Shown: piece by piece, positions 36,943 through 46,500 of the stretch
How the letters are laid out: each line of letters opens with the position of its first letter
How positions within the stretch are numbered: position 1 is the first letter of the stretch
Source of the DNA: Aureibaculum flavum
GTDB lineage: Bacteria > Bacteroidota > Bacteroidia > Flavobacteriales > Flavobacteriaceae
DNA length: 64,000 bases
Assembly (NCBI RefSeq): GCF_016406085.1
Contig: NZ_JAEHFJ010000002.1
Span: 372,001 to 436,000, forward strand
Direction: 5' to 3'
The notes under the pieces: model-generated
Database searches by the model: none
What the model saw: the letters and a program-made list of their open reading frames with translations, nothing else
What the model was told of the DNA's origin: nothing
Made by a program: the position numbers and the translations under genes

Positions 36943-37800
36943 TTAAATTGTTTTACGATATCCTTTAGGAGTACAATTCATAATTTGTTTAAACTGCTTA
37001 TGAAAATTTGTTACAGAATTATACCCTACGAGATAACAAGCCTCAGAAATTGGCATATTATCTTGCACAAGTAAACGAGAGGCATTCCGTATGCGTACTT
37101 CGTTTAAAAACTGTGTGAAAGATTTGTTTGTCATTTTTTTAAAAAAGCGACAGAAAGAGTTCGTGGTCATACATGCCACATTAGCAATATCATTTAAAGT
37201 AATACGACTTGCATAATTATCAGATATAAACTTTAAAACAAGATCTAGCTTGTCAGAATTTTCAGAAGTATATTGTCGCATATCAGAAGAGGACAACATT
37301 ACTTTATTTGTTGTAATAGATAGTTGATGTAAAATATCTAATAGTTTTATGCTTTGCTCTGTAATTGGTAAATCTGGAAGTTTAATTATTTGATCATGTA
37401 GTTTCTTACTAACGCTATTATCGAAACATATTCCATATTTAGAGTCCTCCAACAATTTACTAATTTTAGAAAAATTAGGATTGTTAAAAGTACCTTCGCC
37501 AATAAAGTCTCTATTAAACTTTGTTACAATCGTGTTTACCTTAGTAGTTCTTTCACCACTATAATATGAAGCATCATTTCTCCAAAGATGTGGTAAATAA
37601 GGACCCACCAACACTAAATCACCAGCTGAAAAATCAGAAACACTATCACCAACAAAACGTATTCCAGTGCTTTTAGAGATATACAAAAGTTCGTATTGCG
37701 AATGATAATGCCAAGCCGCTTCTAAGCAAGCAACATCCTTCTTAAGGATATTCAGTCGCTTATGAACAAGAGTGTCAGTATTTTTAATTACGAGTTTCAT
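36943..37800 (-). CDS. AraC-family transcription regulator with cupin sensor
   Basis: A 285-residue one-component regulator. The N-terminal half is cupin-like (HYHSQYELLYIS, FSAGDLVLVGPYLPHLW), expected to bind a small sugar or sugar acid. The C-terminal 100 residues are an AraC helix-turn-helix (ITLNDIANVACMTTNSFCRFF and the closing EACYLVGYNSVTNFHKQFK). Start chosen at the ATG at 37800, because the longer frame begins with a TTG. It is cytoplasmic. It lies just upstream of susC on the same strand and divergent from galT, so it probably controls the susCD/enzyme locus and perhaps gal genes in response to a breakdown product. Unlike the two hybrid sensors, it senses inside the cell. Confidence 0.93.
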   Translation of the reverse strand: MKLVIKNTDTLVHKRLNILKKDVACLEAAWHYHSQYELLYISKSTGIRFVGDSVSDFSAGDLVLVGPYLPHLWRNDASYYSGERTTKVNTIVTKFNRDFIGEGTFNNPNFSKISKLLEDSKYGICFDNSVSKKLHDQIIKLPDLPITEQSIKLLDILHQLSITTNKVMLSSSDMRQYTSENSDKLDLVLKFISDNYASRITLNDIANVACMTTNSFCRFFKKMTNKSFTQFLNEVRIRNASRLLVQDNMPISEACYLVGYNSVTNFHKQFKQIMNCTPKGYRKTI

Positions 37801-38167
37801 TATTAACAAATATAGGATTTTTTTATATTGATTTTAAATAATTAACATATATGCGGTTCACGAAGAGGTAATATTAATTAATTATATGGTAATATCTGCC
37901 TAGCTAAATATTACCAACTTTCGATAATTTTGTAATACTGTTACTATTATATGAATAATAAATAAGATCGCTAAAAAAGTTCAGCACTGTAAAAACTTAC
38001 ATTAATAAAGAATGTATGATTTTCAGTTTTATATTAATTATTTTTGTAGTAATGGTTTTACTTCTTTTCATTTAGAAGTGGAAATAGCATCTTTTTTTAC
38101 TCTAATATGGAGTTTGCTATTGACTTAAGTATTATTTACGCGTAAAACAATTTAATAAGATAGAAAT
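37801..38167. other. Divergent promoter region between the AraC gene and galT
   Basis: About 370 very AT-rich bases between two divergently read genes. It must contain promoters for both. A -7-like element for galT is at 38039-38046. A TAnnTTTG match for the AraC gene overlaps 37807-37814, but it lies too close to the ATG to be convincing. No RNA gene is seen. Confidence 0.6.
38039..38046 (+). promoter_or_regulatory. Candidate -7 element for galT-galK
   Basis: TATTTTTG is a full TAnnTTTG match about 120 bases ahead of galT. A clear TTG at the -33 position is lacking. Chance occurrence is possible in this AT-rich gap. Confidence 0.3.
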
Positions 38168-39184
38168 ATGTCATCACAATTAAAAACACATCCACATCGT
38201 CGTTATAATATTTTAACTGGAGAATGGGTGTTAGTTTCACCACACAGAACCAAAAGACCATGGCAAGGTAAAACAGAAACTTCTACTAAAAAAGAGGCAA
38301 TACCTTACGACCCTGAATGCTACCTGTGCCCTACTAATACCAGAATTAATGGTGAAGTTAATCCAGATTATAAAAATACTTATGTTTTTAAAAATGATTT
38401 CGGAGCTCTTTTAGAAGACACTCCTTTATTTGAATATAAAGAAGGGTTGCTTCATGCGGAAGGTGAAAAAGGAATTTCTAAAGTGATCTGTTTTTCTCCG
38501 AATCATTCACTAACCATTCCAGATATGGAAATAGCTGATTTGGTGCAAGTAGTTGAAACTTGGCAAAACGAGTTTACGGAATTAGGGAATACTGAGGATA
38601 TAAACTATGTGCAAATATTTGAAAATAAAGGTGCCATTATGGGATGTAGCAATCCACACCCACATGGGCAAGTTTGGGCACAACATTCCATTCCTACAGA
38701 AGTTGAAAAAAAGACAAATGCACAAAAGAACTATTTAGAAAAAAAGGGTTCGGGATTATTACAAGATTATATAGAACAGGAATTAAAAGAAGATGTTAGA
38801 GTAATCTCACAAAATGAAAGTTTTGTAACTTTAATTCCTTTTTGGGCTGTTTGGCCTTACGAAGCTATGATTGTACCAAAACGAAAAATGGCAAACATAT
38901 TAGGGTTAACGGATAAAGAAAAATTAGATTTTGCAGAGCAATTAAAAACACTTACGCAAAAGTATGATGCTCTTTTTGACACTTCTTTTCCTTATTCTTC
39001 TGGGATACATCAAGCACCAACAGACGGAGCCTATTATAAAGAATGGCATTGGCATATGAGTTTTTATCCGCCATTGTTAAGATCTGCAACGGTAAAAAAA
39101 TTCATGGTTGGTTATGAAATGTTTGCCATGGCTCAACGTGATATTACTGCTGAATCAGCAGCCGAAAAATTAAAATCATTATAG
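38168..39184 (+). CDS. galT: Galactose-1-phosphate uridylyltransferase
   Basis: A 338-residue cytoplasmic Leloir enzyme that exchanges UDP between glucose and galactose, turning galactose-1-phosphate into UDP-galactose. The histidine-triad-like active site is NPHPHGQVW with nucleophile His166. The CYLCPTN motif near residue 50 is the zinc-binding Cys pair. A second HxWHxHxxxYPP-like block (WHWHMSFYPPLL) lies near residue 300. Length is normal. It precedes galK by 88 bases on the same strand. Together they direct galactose released by the glycosidases of both neighbouring loci into central metabolism. Confidence 0.97.
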   Translation: MSSQLKTHPHRRYNILTGEWVLVSPHRTKRPWQGKTETSTKKEAIPYDPECYLCPTNTRINGEVNPDYKNTYVFKNDFGALLEDTPLFEYKEGLLHAEGEKGISKVICFSPNHSLTIPDMEIADLVQVVETWQNEFTELGNTEDINYVQIFENKGAIMGCSNPHPHGQVWAQHSIPTEVEKKTNAQKNYLEKKGSGLLQDYIEQELKEDVRVISQNESFVTLIPFWAVWPYEAMIVPKRKMANILGLTDKEKLDFAEQLKTLTQKYDALFDTSFPYSSGIHQAPTDGAYYKEWHWHMSFYPPLLRSATVKKFMVGYEMFAMAQRDITAESAAEKLKSL

Positions 39185-39272
39185 ACCTAATCAAGAGATT
39201 CATTAACAAAGGTTTTGTATTTATTTATAAACAAAGAACCAAATAGTAAACACTTAAACTTCATTCAAGGAT

Positions 39273-40412
39273 ATGAAAGAAATAGAATTTAATGCAAGCA
39301 ATTGGGATTTAATTATAGATTCTCCTGGAAGAATAAATATTATTGGAGAACACACAGACTATAATCATGGTTTTGTTTTACCCACAGCTATTGATAAAAA
39401 AATACAGTTTAAATTTAATAAAAACGGAAGCTTAAACACGTGTAATATCCATAGTAATAACTTTAATACAGGTTTTAGTTTTGAGCTAGATGCAGTAGCA
39501 AAAAGCGAAAAGCAATGGGAAAATTACGTGTTGGGTGTTATTTATGAAATACAACAACTTTCAAATAAATTACAAGGGTTTGATTGCGTTTTAGATAGTG
39601 ACATCCCTGTCGGTTCTGGCATAAGTTCATCAGCAGCTTTAGAATGTGGGTTGGCTTTTGGCTTGAATGAATTGTTTGATTTGAAATTATCAAAACTAAC
39701 CATAGTAGAATTGTCTCAACGAGCAGAGCATAATTATGTAGGAACCAAATGTGGTATCATGGATCAGTTTGCATCTGTTATGAGCAAGAAAGACCATGTG
39801 ATTCTTCTCGATTGCCAATCTTTAGATTTTGAATATGTCCCTATTAAAATAGAACCCTTTAAAATTCTACTTTTAAATACAAATGTGTCACATAATTTGG
39901 CTTCTGGAGAATATAATATCAGAAGAAGTCAATGTGAAGAGGGTGTAAAAATTATTAAGAAAAAATATCCAGAAGTACAAACTTTACGTGATGTTTCTAG
40001 TACTATGCTAAACGAATTTAAAGATGAACTTTCTGAGGTTATTTTCAAAAGATGCACTTATGTTATTGAAGAAAAAGAACGTGTTTTAAACACTGTAGCA
40101 GCATTAAAAAAATCACTTTCACATAAGCTCGGTGAAAACATGTATAAGACTCATGATGGCTTACAGAATTTATATGAAGTGAGTTGCCCTGAATTAGATT
40201 TTCTGGTTGATTTTTCTAAAAACTATGATGAAGTAATTGGGGCCAGAATGATGGGTGGTGGTTTTGGTGGATGTACCATAAATATAATTCATCAAGATGC
40301 TGTAGCCTCTTTTATCAAAGAAGCCTCGAAAGCCTATTTTGAAAAATACAACATTAAACTCACTGCTTTTGAAGCCATGCCTAGTGAAGGAACTAGTATA
40401 AAGACTACGTGA
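39273..40412 (+). CDS. galK: Galactokinase
   Basis: A 379-residue GHMP-family kinase that phosphorylates galactose at C1 with ATP. All three signatures are present: GRINIIGEHTDYN near residue 20 (galactose binding), VGSGISSSAALE near residue 114 (the phosphate loop) and GARMMGGGFGGC near residue 325. The catalytic Asp lies in CGIMDQF. It is cytoplasmic and probably co-transcribed with galT. No galE (UDP-glucose 4-epimerase) is found in the window, so that step must be encoded elsewhere. Confidence 0.97.
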   Translation: MKEIEFNASNWDLIIDSPGRINIIGEHTDYNHGFVLPTAIDKKIQFKFNKNGSLNTCNIHSNNFNTGFSFELDAVAKSEKQWENYVLGVIYEIQQLSNKLQGFDCVLDSDIPVGSGISSSAALECGLAFGLNELFDLKLSKLTIVELSQRAEHNYVGTKCGIMDQFASVMSKKDHVILLDCQSLDFEYVPIKIEPFKILLLNTNVSHNLASGEYNIRRSQCEEGVKIIKKKYPEVQTLRDVSSTMLNEFKDELSEVIFKRCTYVIEEKERVLNTVAALKKSLSHKLGENMYKTHDGLQNLYEVSCPELDFLVDFSKNYDEVIGARMMGGGFGGCTINIIHQDAVASFIKEASKAYFEKYNIKLTAFEAMPSEGTSIKTT

Positions 40413-40740
40413 AAAAATTACGTATGACCTAAACCTAATCTCTTTAATGTGTCTAATCTTGAAATATCACTACAAGTTAATACTATGTTTAAGCTGATAA
40501 TTAACACATCACATGGAAATGAAATATATAGCACTCCATAATTGAACTACTTTATAATAAAGAAAGTCATTTTTAAGGTTGAAAGTAATCGTTCTGTTGC
40601 TCATTAATTCATAACTTTGTTTTGTCTCTTTTGAAAATCACTATCGTACGAATTGCGTTTTAAACCTATTTGTGACCTGAATAAATATAATATAGAGAGC
40701 GAATAATAAACAGAAACTATTCTAATTTAAAAAAAGCGAC
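40413..40740. other. Gap between galK and the isolated sulfatase gene
   Basis: About 330 AT-rich bases without an open frame. There is a -7-like TAACTTTG at 40614-40621 on the plus strand, 120 bases ahead of the sulfatase start but without a matching -33. This suggests, weakly, that the sulfatase has its own promoter. Confidence 0.5.
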
Positions 40741-42375
40741 ATGTTAAAAACGATAAAAATATTATTTGTTTGTCTAATGATGATGACTTCTTGCAAAGAA
40801 GAGAATAAAACTCAAGCTGTAAATGAAACGAAAGGGCGTGATAGTATTCAACCAAATATCATTTACATCATGGCAGATGACTTAACCACACAAGCCATTA
40901 GTGCTTACGGTGGAATTTATAAAGACATCGCTCCTACACCAAATATAGATAGACTTGCCGACGAAGGTATGTTATTTCAAGACGTCTTATGCACTAATGC
41001 TATTTGTGGCCCTTCACGTGCCTCAATTTTAACAGGTACTTACAGTAATAAAAATGGTTATTATAAAAACGAAAGCGGCGGTAAATTTGATAAAAGTCAA
41101 TGGACATTTCCACAAGAATTTCAAAAAAACGGATATCAAACAAGCTTATTTGGAAAGTGGCATTTAGGTACTGTACCACAGGGATTTGATAATTTTAAAT
41201 ATCATAATTCTGCAGGTCAACAAGGTAATTATTGGGATCCCATTTACAATGAAAATGGTAGAGACATCAAAGAAAAAGGTTATGCAACCAATTTAAGCAC
41301 TGACTTTGCCATAAACTGGCTCGAATCAGGTAGAAAAAAAGAAGCTCCTTTTATGATGCTCTTACAATACAAAGCACCACATAGATCTTGGCAACCAGAA
41401 ACTAAATATGAACAGTTATGGGAAGATATTGAAATGCCCTACCCTGCTACCTTTGATGACGATTATAAAGGTCGTGAGAAAACCGCTGGTGATACTGAAA
41501 TGACCATGGATTATTTCTCACGAAGAGATATGAAATACGCTGAACCTAAAAATTTAAAAGGTAAAGAAAAACTGGCTTGGGCATTTTATGGGGCTAAAAA
41601 AGATGAAATAGTGCAACCAGATGGAATGTCTGCCCAAGAAGGTAAAAAATGGCGATACCAGACCTATATTAAAGATTATTTGGCCTGTGTAAAATCTGTT
41701 GATGATAATGTTGGACGTATATTAGACTATTTAGATGAAAATAATTTAACAGAAAATACAATGATTGTTTTGACTTCAGATCAAGGTTTTTACCTAGGTG
41801 ACCATGGCTTTTTTGACAAGCGTTTTATTTATGAAGAATCATTGCGAATGCCATTTATAGTTAAATATCCTAAAAAAATTAAATCAAAAACTATAAATGA
41901 AGATATTATAACCAATATTGATTTTGCACCAACATTACTAGATTTAGCAGATATTAATACCGAACAAAAAATGCAGGGTAAAAGTTTCAAATCTATTTTG
42001 ATGGGCAATACACCGAAAGATTGGCAACAGGCTATGTATTATCATTATTATGAATTTCCGTATTGGCATCATGTTCAACCCCACTACGGTATAAGAACTC
42101 AAAAATATACTTTAGCACATTTTTATTATAATATAGATCTTTGGGAATTGTATGATCTAGAAAAAGATCCTCAACAAATGAATAACATTATAAATGACGA
42201 GGCCTACTCAGATACTATTTCCGATTTAAAAATGCAACTAACAGGTTTAATGAAAAAGTACGAAAATAATAAGTCATTGGAAGAATTTAGAGTAATAACT
42301 GATAAAGATTTTGGTTCAATCGTTGATCAAAAAGATGATGAAATGTCAGTAAAAGATATTTTAAATAAAGAATAA
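40741..42375 (+). CDS. S1 sulfatase, N-acetylglucosamine-6-sulfatase-like, lipoprotein (CGPSR)
   Basis: A 544-residue lipoprotein sulfatase (lipobox MTSC, Cys18) with formylglycine precursor Cys89 in ICGPSRASILTG. Other motifs: IMADDLTTQAISAYG, GKWHLGTVP, and LTSDQGFYLGDHGFFDK for the distal metal/substrate loop. The long middle insert and the C-terminal YHYYEFPYWH segment are typical of the mucin/GlcNAc-6-sulfatase-like branch. It stands alone, between galK and a gene-free stretch with tRNA remnants, so it could belong functionally to either locus. Confidence 0.92.
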   Translation: MLKTIKILFVCLMMMTSCKEENKTQAVNETKGRDSIQPNIIYIMADDLTTQAISAYGGIYKDIAPTPNIDRLADEGMLFQDVLCTNAICGPSRASILTGTYSNKNGYYKNESGGKFDKSQWTFPQEFQKNGYQTSLFGKWHLGTVPQGFDNFKYHNSAGQQGNYWDPIYNENGRDIKEKGYATNLSTDFAINWLESGRKKEAPFMMLLQYKAPHRSWQPETKYEQLWEDIEMPYPATFDDDYKGREKTAGDTEMTMDYFSRRDMKYAEPKNLKGKEKLAWAFYGAKKDEIVQPDGMSAQEGKKWRYQTYIKDYLACVKSVDDNVGRILDYLDENNLTENTMIVLTSDQGFYLGDHGFFDKRFIYEESLRMPFIVKYPKKIKSKTINEDIITNIDFAPTLLDLADINTEQKMQGKSFKSILMGNTPKDWQQAMYYHYYEFPYWHHVQPHYGIRTQKYTLAHFYYNIDLWELYDLEKDPQQMNNIINDEAYSDTISDLKMQLTGLMKKYENNKSLEEFRVITDKDFGSIVDQKDDEMSVKDILNKE

Positions 42376-42452
42376 AAAAAACAGTTCTTAAAAACTCAAG
42401 TGAGGTAACTCATACAATATAGCGAGTCTTTTCAATGAAATTTACACTCTAA

Positions 42453-42490
42453 AGGATTGGCTTAGGTGGTCCTGAATGTGCTCCGAATTC
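42453..42490. repeat. Repeat copy A of the tRNA-tail region
   Basis: Positions 42470-42490 are identical over 21 bases to 42793-42813, 323 bases further on. The first 8 bases (AGGATTGG) also recur in copy B at 42599-42606. It is part of a mosaic of broken copies. Confidence 0.7.
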
Positions 42491-42596
42491 TAATAGGATA
42501 GACATGGTAACCTCATAAAGCTCCACGCGACTGTTCAGGATTGAAAATAAAAATCCAAACTTGTAAATTCAAGCGAGCTTGATTTACCGTCTTGTT

Positions 42597-42632
42597 ACAG
42601 GATTGGCTTCGACAGAATTACATTTCCTGAAT
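42597..42632. repeat. Repeat copy B of the tRNA-tail region
   Basis: Positions 42611-42632 match 42779-42800 at 21 of 22 bases. The copy also contains ACAGGATTGG, shared in part with copy A. Confidence 0.7.
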
Positions 42633-42731
42633 AAACTCTCTTCTGTAAATATAAAACTGTAACGCAAAGCATTACCGCTTTTATTATTTTTTCTTGATTC
42701 TGAAGTTACACTTCAATCATTCAAAAATAAG

Positions 42732-42761
42732 AAAACCTGCAATTTTTCAATTACAGGTTTT
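42732..42761 (-). terminator. Hairpin after tRNA-tail copy C
   Basis: Two 13-base arms with one mismatch around a 4-base loop. On the minus strand it follows directly after the tRNA-tail fragment at 42770-42787 and is followed by a T-rich stretch (TTTTCTTATTTTT), like a tRNA gene terminator. Confidence 0.6.
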
Positions 42762-42769
42762 ATGCTTAA

Positions 42770-42813
42770 AGTGACCTCGACAGGATTACATTTCCTGAAT
42801 GTGCTCCGAATTC
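42770..42813 (-). repeat. Repeat copy C: partial tRNA 3' end
   Basis: On the minus strand, AATCCTGTCGAGGTCACT (42787-42770) equals the end of a tRNA: part of the T-loop, the 3' T-stem, the 3' acceptor strand and the discriminator A. It is 18 bases identical to 42937-42954. The 5' side instead continues into sequence shared with copies A and B, so it is a broken or recombined copy. Confidence 0.65.
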
Positions 42814-42847
42814 CGAAAGAAAAGTCAAAATTGTTACACAATTTAAT

Positions 42848-42904
42848 TTTTTATTTTACTGAAATATCCACAAGCAAGCTTGGAAGATTTCAGTAAAATA
42901 AAAA
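42848..42904. repeat. 18-bp perfect inverted repeat
   Basis: Arms 42848-42865 and 42887-42904 (core ATTTTACTGAAAT / ATTTCAGTAAAAT) are perfectly complementary around a 21-base loop, which itself contains the palindrome CAAGCTTG. Its right arm runs straight into the next hairpin. It could be a bidirectional terminator or part of a small mobile repeat. Confidence 0.6.
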
Positions 42905-42926
42905 GTCCAATGCTATGCATTGGACT
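42904..42926 (-). terminator. Hairpin after tRNA-tail copy D
   Basis: Perfect 10-bp stem (AGTCCAATGC / GCATTGGACT) with loop TAT. On the minus strand it is followed by TTTTT. It lies just past the tRNA fragment at 42937-42964 and looks like its original terminator. Confidence 0.75.
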
Positions 42927-42936
42927 CTTCTTTCTT

Positions 42937-42964
42937 AGTGACCTCGACAGGATTCAAACCTGTC
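42937..42964 (-). pseudogene. tRNA 3' fragment (T-arm plus acceptor strand)
   Basis: On the minus strand GACAGGTTTGAATCCTGTC forms a T-stem of five pairs (ACAGG/CCTGT) with loop TTTGAAT. It is followed by CGAGGTC, the 3' acceptor strand, and discriminator A. No anticodon arm, D-arm or 5' acceptor strand is found further upstream on that strand, so only the 3' end remains. The amino acid cannot be assigned. tRNA 3' ends are classic integration sites for mobile elements. Confidence 0.7.
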
Positions 42965-43584
42965 TTGTAAGTATCTTTTTTACAGTGTTTTATAAACTGA
43001 AATGATATTTGATAGTCGAATAACGACCTTTTATATTATACTAGATTGTTTTCAATTAACCTCAATCTTGGTCTAAAGATAATACAAATACATCTAATTT
43101 ACTACAGATTGAATTAATTTGATTTGCTGAATAAATCAAAATTAATGATGTTTATTGGAGAATTGTTGAACTGGAAATAACTCGACCGAAGGAAGCGTTA
43201 TTCTATTTCAATAATGCCCGTATATTAAGCTAATTAACTTTCAAAATACTTATATCTAATAGACATTTTTCATTGGAAAACGTATTTCTCATTTATATTT
43301 TTTAATAAAATAAATTGGAATCCAAAAAAATAAAATTTTACTTTTCCCCTGTTACTGTTTCTTAGTTCCTGTAATTGAAACATGTTTAGATTGTGATTAC
43401 TATTATCAAGTCAATAATAAAAGAAAAAAATAAAATTCAACTACTCAAAATTTATTAAAAATCAATACTTTTATAAAATGTACATACAAATCAATAGTAT
43501 AATACCTATTTTAGATACCTAATAGCTTATATACTATAAAAGCATAAACAATATGATTAGCGTTATTTTTTAGATTAACCTCAG

Positions 43585-46500
43585 ATGTTAAAAAGAATTT
43601 ATACATTTTTATTACTATTAATTTTCACATGGAGTGGATTATATGCTCAAAATACTGAACTCGAGTATTCTAAAAAGATTGATATTTCTGATGGGTTAGC
43701 ACACAATGGGGTTACTTCCATTCTTGAAGATTCTAAGGGTTATCTATGGTTTGGTACTTACGACGGACTTAACAAATATGATGGATATCATCTAGATACT
43801 TATAAAAATACGTTAGATAACGATATTTTAACAAGCAACCGTATCAGAGCGTTAAGTGAAGATAAAAATGGAAATATTTGGATTGGTACTGATGAAGGGA
43901 TTACTATTTTCAATTATTCGCAAAAAAAGTTCAAAAAAATCTACTCCAATAAACTATCTGGAAAAGGTGCACGTGGGCCTATTATTCGTAAAATAATTAT
44001 TACAGAAGAAAACAAATTTATCTTAGCCATTACCGAAAATAATGGAATCCTTGTCTTTAACAAAGACTATTCTTTAATTAAAAATTATTCACAACCAACG
44101 AATGTAACTAACGCCTACGTAAAATTTTACAACGGAATATACTTAGAAAATTCAAATTATATCTTTTCTACATCTGTAGGTCTAATACTTTTCAATTCTG
44201 AAACTGAATACTTTCAGAAAATTTCAGATATTGACATAAATCATAGTAAATCAATTATTAAAATTGATAATCATACGGTTCTGGCTACGCTATTCAAAGG
44301 CATTGCCATTATTGAATTTAATGCTATTAACAATTCTTACTCCTTTACTGTTAAAGAGAAAATATTGAACACTTACCATTTTAATAATGCCATGTTAGAT
44401 ACCTTAGGTAATTTATGGTTAAGTGAGTTAAATGAAGGTATTATTCATATCGATAACATAGATGCAATTATAAAAAAAACTCCTTTTAAACTTACAAAAT
44501 TCAATGATGGTCTTAAAATTTTAAGAGGTAGCGGTTTTCTTAAAACTTCTAGAAATAGTTGTTGGTTTGCAACCTTTAACGAAGGTTTGTATCAGTTTAA
44601 AATTAATAAGAATCCTTTTCATAGTTATAATACGGATATGGATTATGATTTAGGATTACAAACAAACAGCATCACTCATATTGCTCCTTTTGATGATAAT
44701 CGCGTTTTTTTATCTGCAAATTTTGGTGGATTGGCATTATTTAATACGCAAAATGAAAAATTTGAACCGTTACCATTTAAATTACCAAAGAGTTCAGACT
44801 TATCAATTTCAGCGGTATTTGTTGATTCGAAGCATAACACTTGGATAAGAATCAATGACGAAAAAGCGTTGCATCGAATTAAGAAAAATTCGAAAAAATT
44901 TGAAAAGATTCCATTTCCAAATATTTCTAATCCCAATGAGATTGCCATTCGCTCCTTTTCAGAAGATAAATTTGGAAATATTTGGATTGGGACAAATAAT
45001 GACGTTTATAAAATATCTATAAATAAATTTGATGTTGTAACGCAGGTAGAATCTCTCAATACTAATAATTTTTTTAAGAATAATGAATTGACGCTTGCTC
45101 GATATGTCTATGCCGATCCACTGTATGATTATGTTTGGGTTGGTACAGGGTCAGATGGTCTATTTAGGGTATATAATGAAATAAATAAACCCATTGAGAA
45201 ACTAGAAATAAATCAATATATAATTGATAAAACAAGCGAACATTCCCTTTCTAGCAATTTTGTTACTTCAATCTTAAGAATGCCTAATGAAGAATTATGG
45301 ATTGGTACTGAGGGAGGTGGTATTTGTAAAGTTTTAAAGAGTGATACGAAACCTGAATTTATAGCTTTTACCGAAAAAAACGGATTGTCTAATAACGTGG
45401 TTAAAAGTATTTCATTTGATAATGAAAATAATCTATGGGTGGCCACCAATATTGGATTAAATAAATTTAATACTATAGATAAAAAATTTAAAAAGTTTCA
45501 TAAATCCGACGGACTACCATTTGAAGATTTCTGGTTTGCTGCAAAGAGGATGGATAATGGAATTATTGTATTATCTGGTTTAGATGGTCTTTGCTATTTT
45601 AATCCTAATGAAATTGCAAATACTGAAGACTTACCATTACTTCAATTCGAAAACTTTAAAATATATAATAAAACAATCGTTTTAGGAGATACCATTGATG
45701 GAAGAGTTTTACTAAAAAGGAGTTTAAACGAATTAGATGAAATTACACTAAAACATGACGAAAATGTGTTTTCAATCGATCTAATTAGTTTGCATTACTC
45801 AAATCCAGCAAATCATAACTTAAAATATAGATTATTACCCTTAAATAAAGAATGGATTGAAGTTCCTTCAGGTCAGAACACTATTCAATATAGTGGGCTT
45901 CAACCAGGTGATTATGAATTTAATGTAATGGCATCTAACTCTTTAGATGAATGGACGATACCTAAGCAATTAAAAATAATAATTAAACCTTCCATTTGGA
46001 ACACAAAATTAGCTTACTTTATTTACACTCTTTTAGGTGTTTTATTGACTTATATTATAGGTCGTGGACTATTTAAAATCCAGGCGTTAAACTATAAAGT
46101 AGAAATTGAGAAGTTAGCAGTTAATAATGTAAAAGAAGTTAATGAAGAAAAATTACGTTTCTTTTCTAATATCTCACATGAAATAAAAACACCATTAACT
46201 TTAATTTCAGGCCCTATCAACATCTTATCAGATAGGTTTAAGGGTAATGCTGATGTAACTAGTAAGTTGAAACTTATGCAGCGTCAATCAAAAAAAATTC
46301 AACAATTGATTGATCAAGTCCAAGACTTTAGACGTGCAGATGCAAACCTTTTAAAAATGGAATACTCTCGTTTTAATTTTGATAATTTTATTCTTGAGCT
46401 TGTTGAAGACTTCAAATTTTTAGCTAAAACAGATAATAAATCACTTATAATTGATGGTGGTGAAACCCCCATTATTATAGCTGCAGATAAAGATAAATTG

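Larger units (their letters stand above)
42376..43584. other. 1.2-kb gene-free stretch with tRNA remnants, repeats and hairpins
   Basis: No plausible gene on either strand. The left two-thirds hold four related fragments of a tRNA 3' end or its surroundings (42453-42490, 42597-42632, 42770-42813, 42937-42964) and three hairpins (42732-42761, 42848-42904, 42904-42926). The right third is plain AT-rich sequence that should contain the promoter of the second hybrid sensor, though no consensus element stands out. The stretch separates the gal/sulfatase region from the second operon and looks like a recombination scar. Confidence 0.65.

Noticed and set aside
37801-37814. A TTG start for the AraC gene and a -7 element (TATATTTG) at the same place
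   Set aside because: The ATG at 37800 gives a normal start. The -7 match would leave no leader and has no -33 partner. The longer TTG start adds only three residues.
40614-40621. A promoter -7 element (TAACTTTG) for the isolated sulfatase
   Set aside because: Matches TAnnTTTG, but the nearest TTG is only 12 bases away, too close for a -33 element. Not listed as a separate feature.
42930-43010. A complete tRNA gene
   Set aside because: Only the T-arm and 3' acceptor strand can be formed. No anticodon arm, D-arm or 5' acceptor strand exists next to it on the minus strand.
42376-43584. A CRISPR array, because of repeated short units
   Set aside because: The copies are irregularly spaced, unequal in length and diverged. 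They resemble broken tRNA ends, and no cas genes are present.
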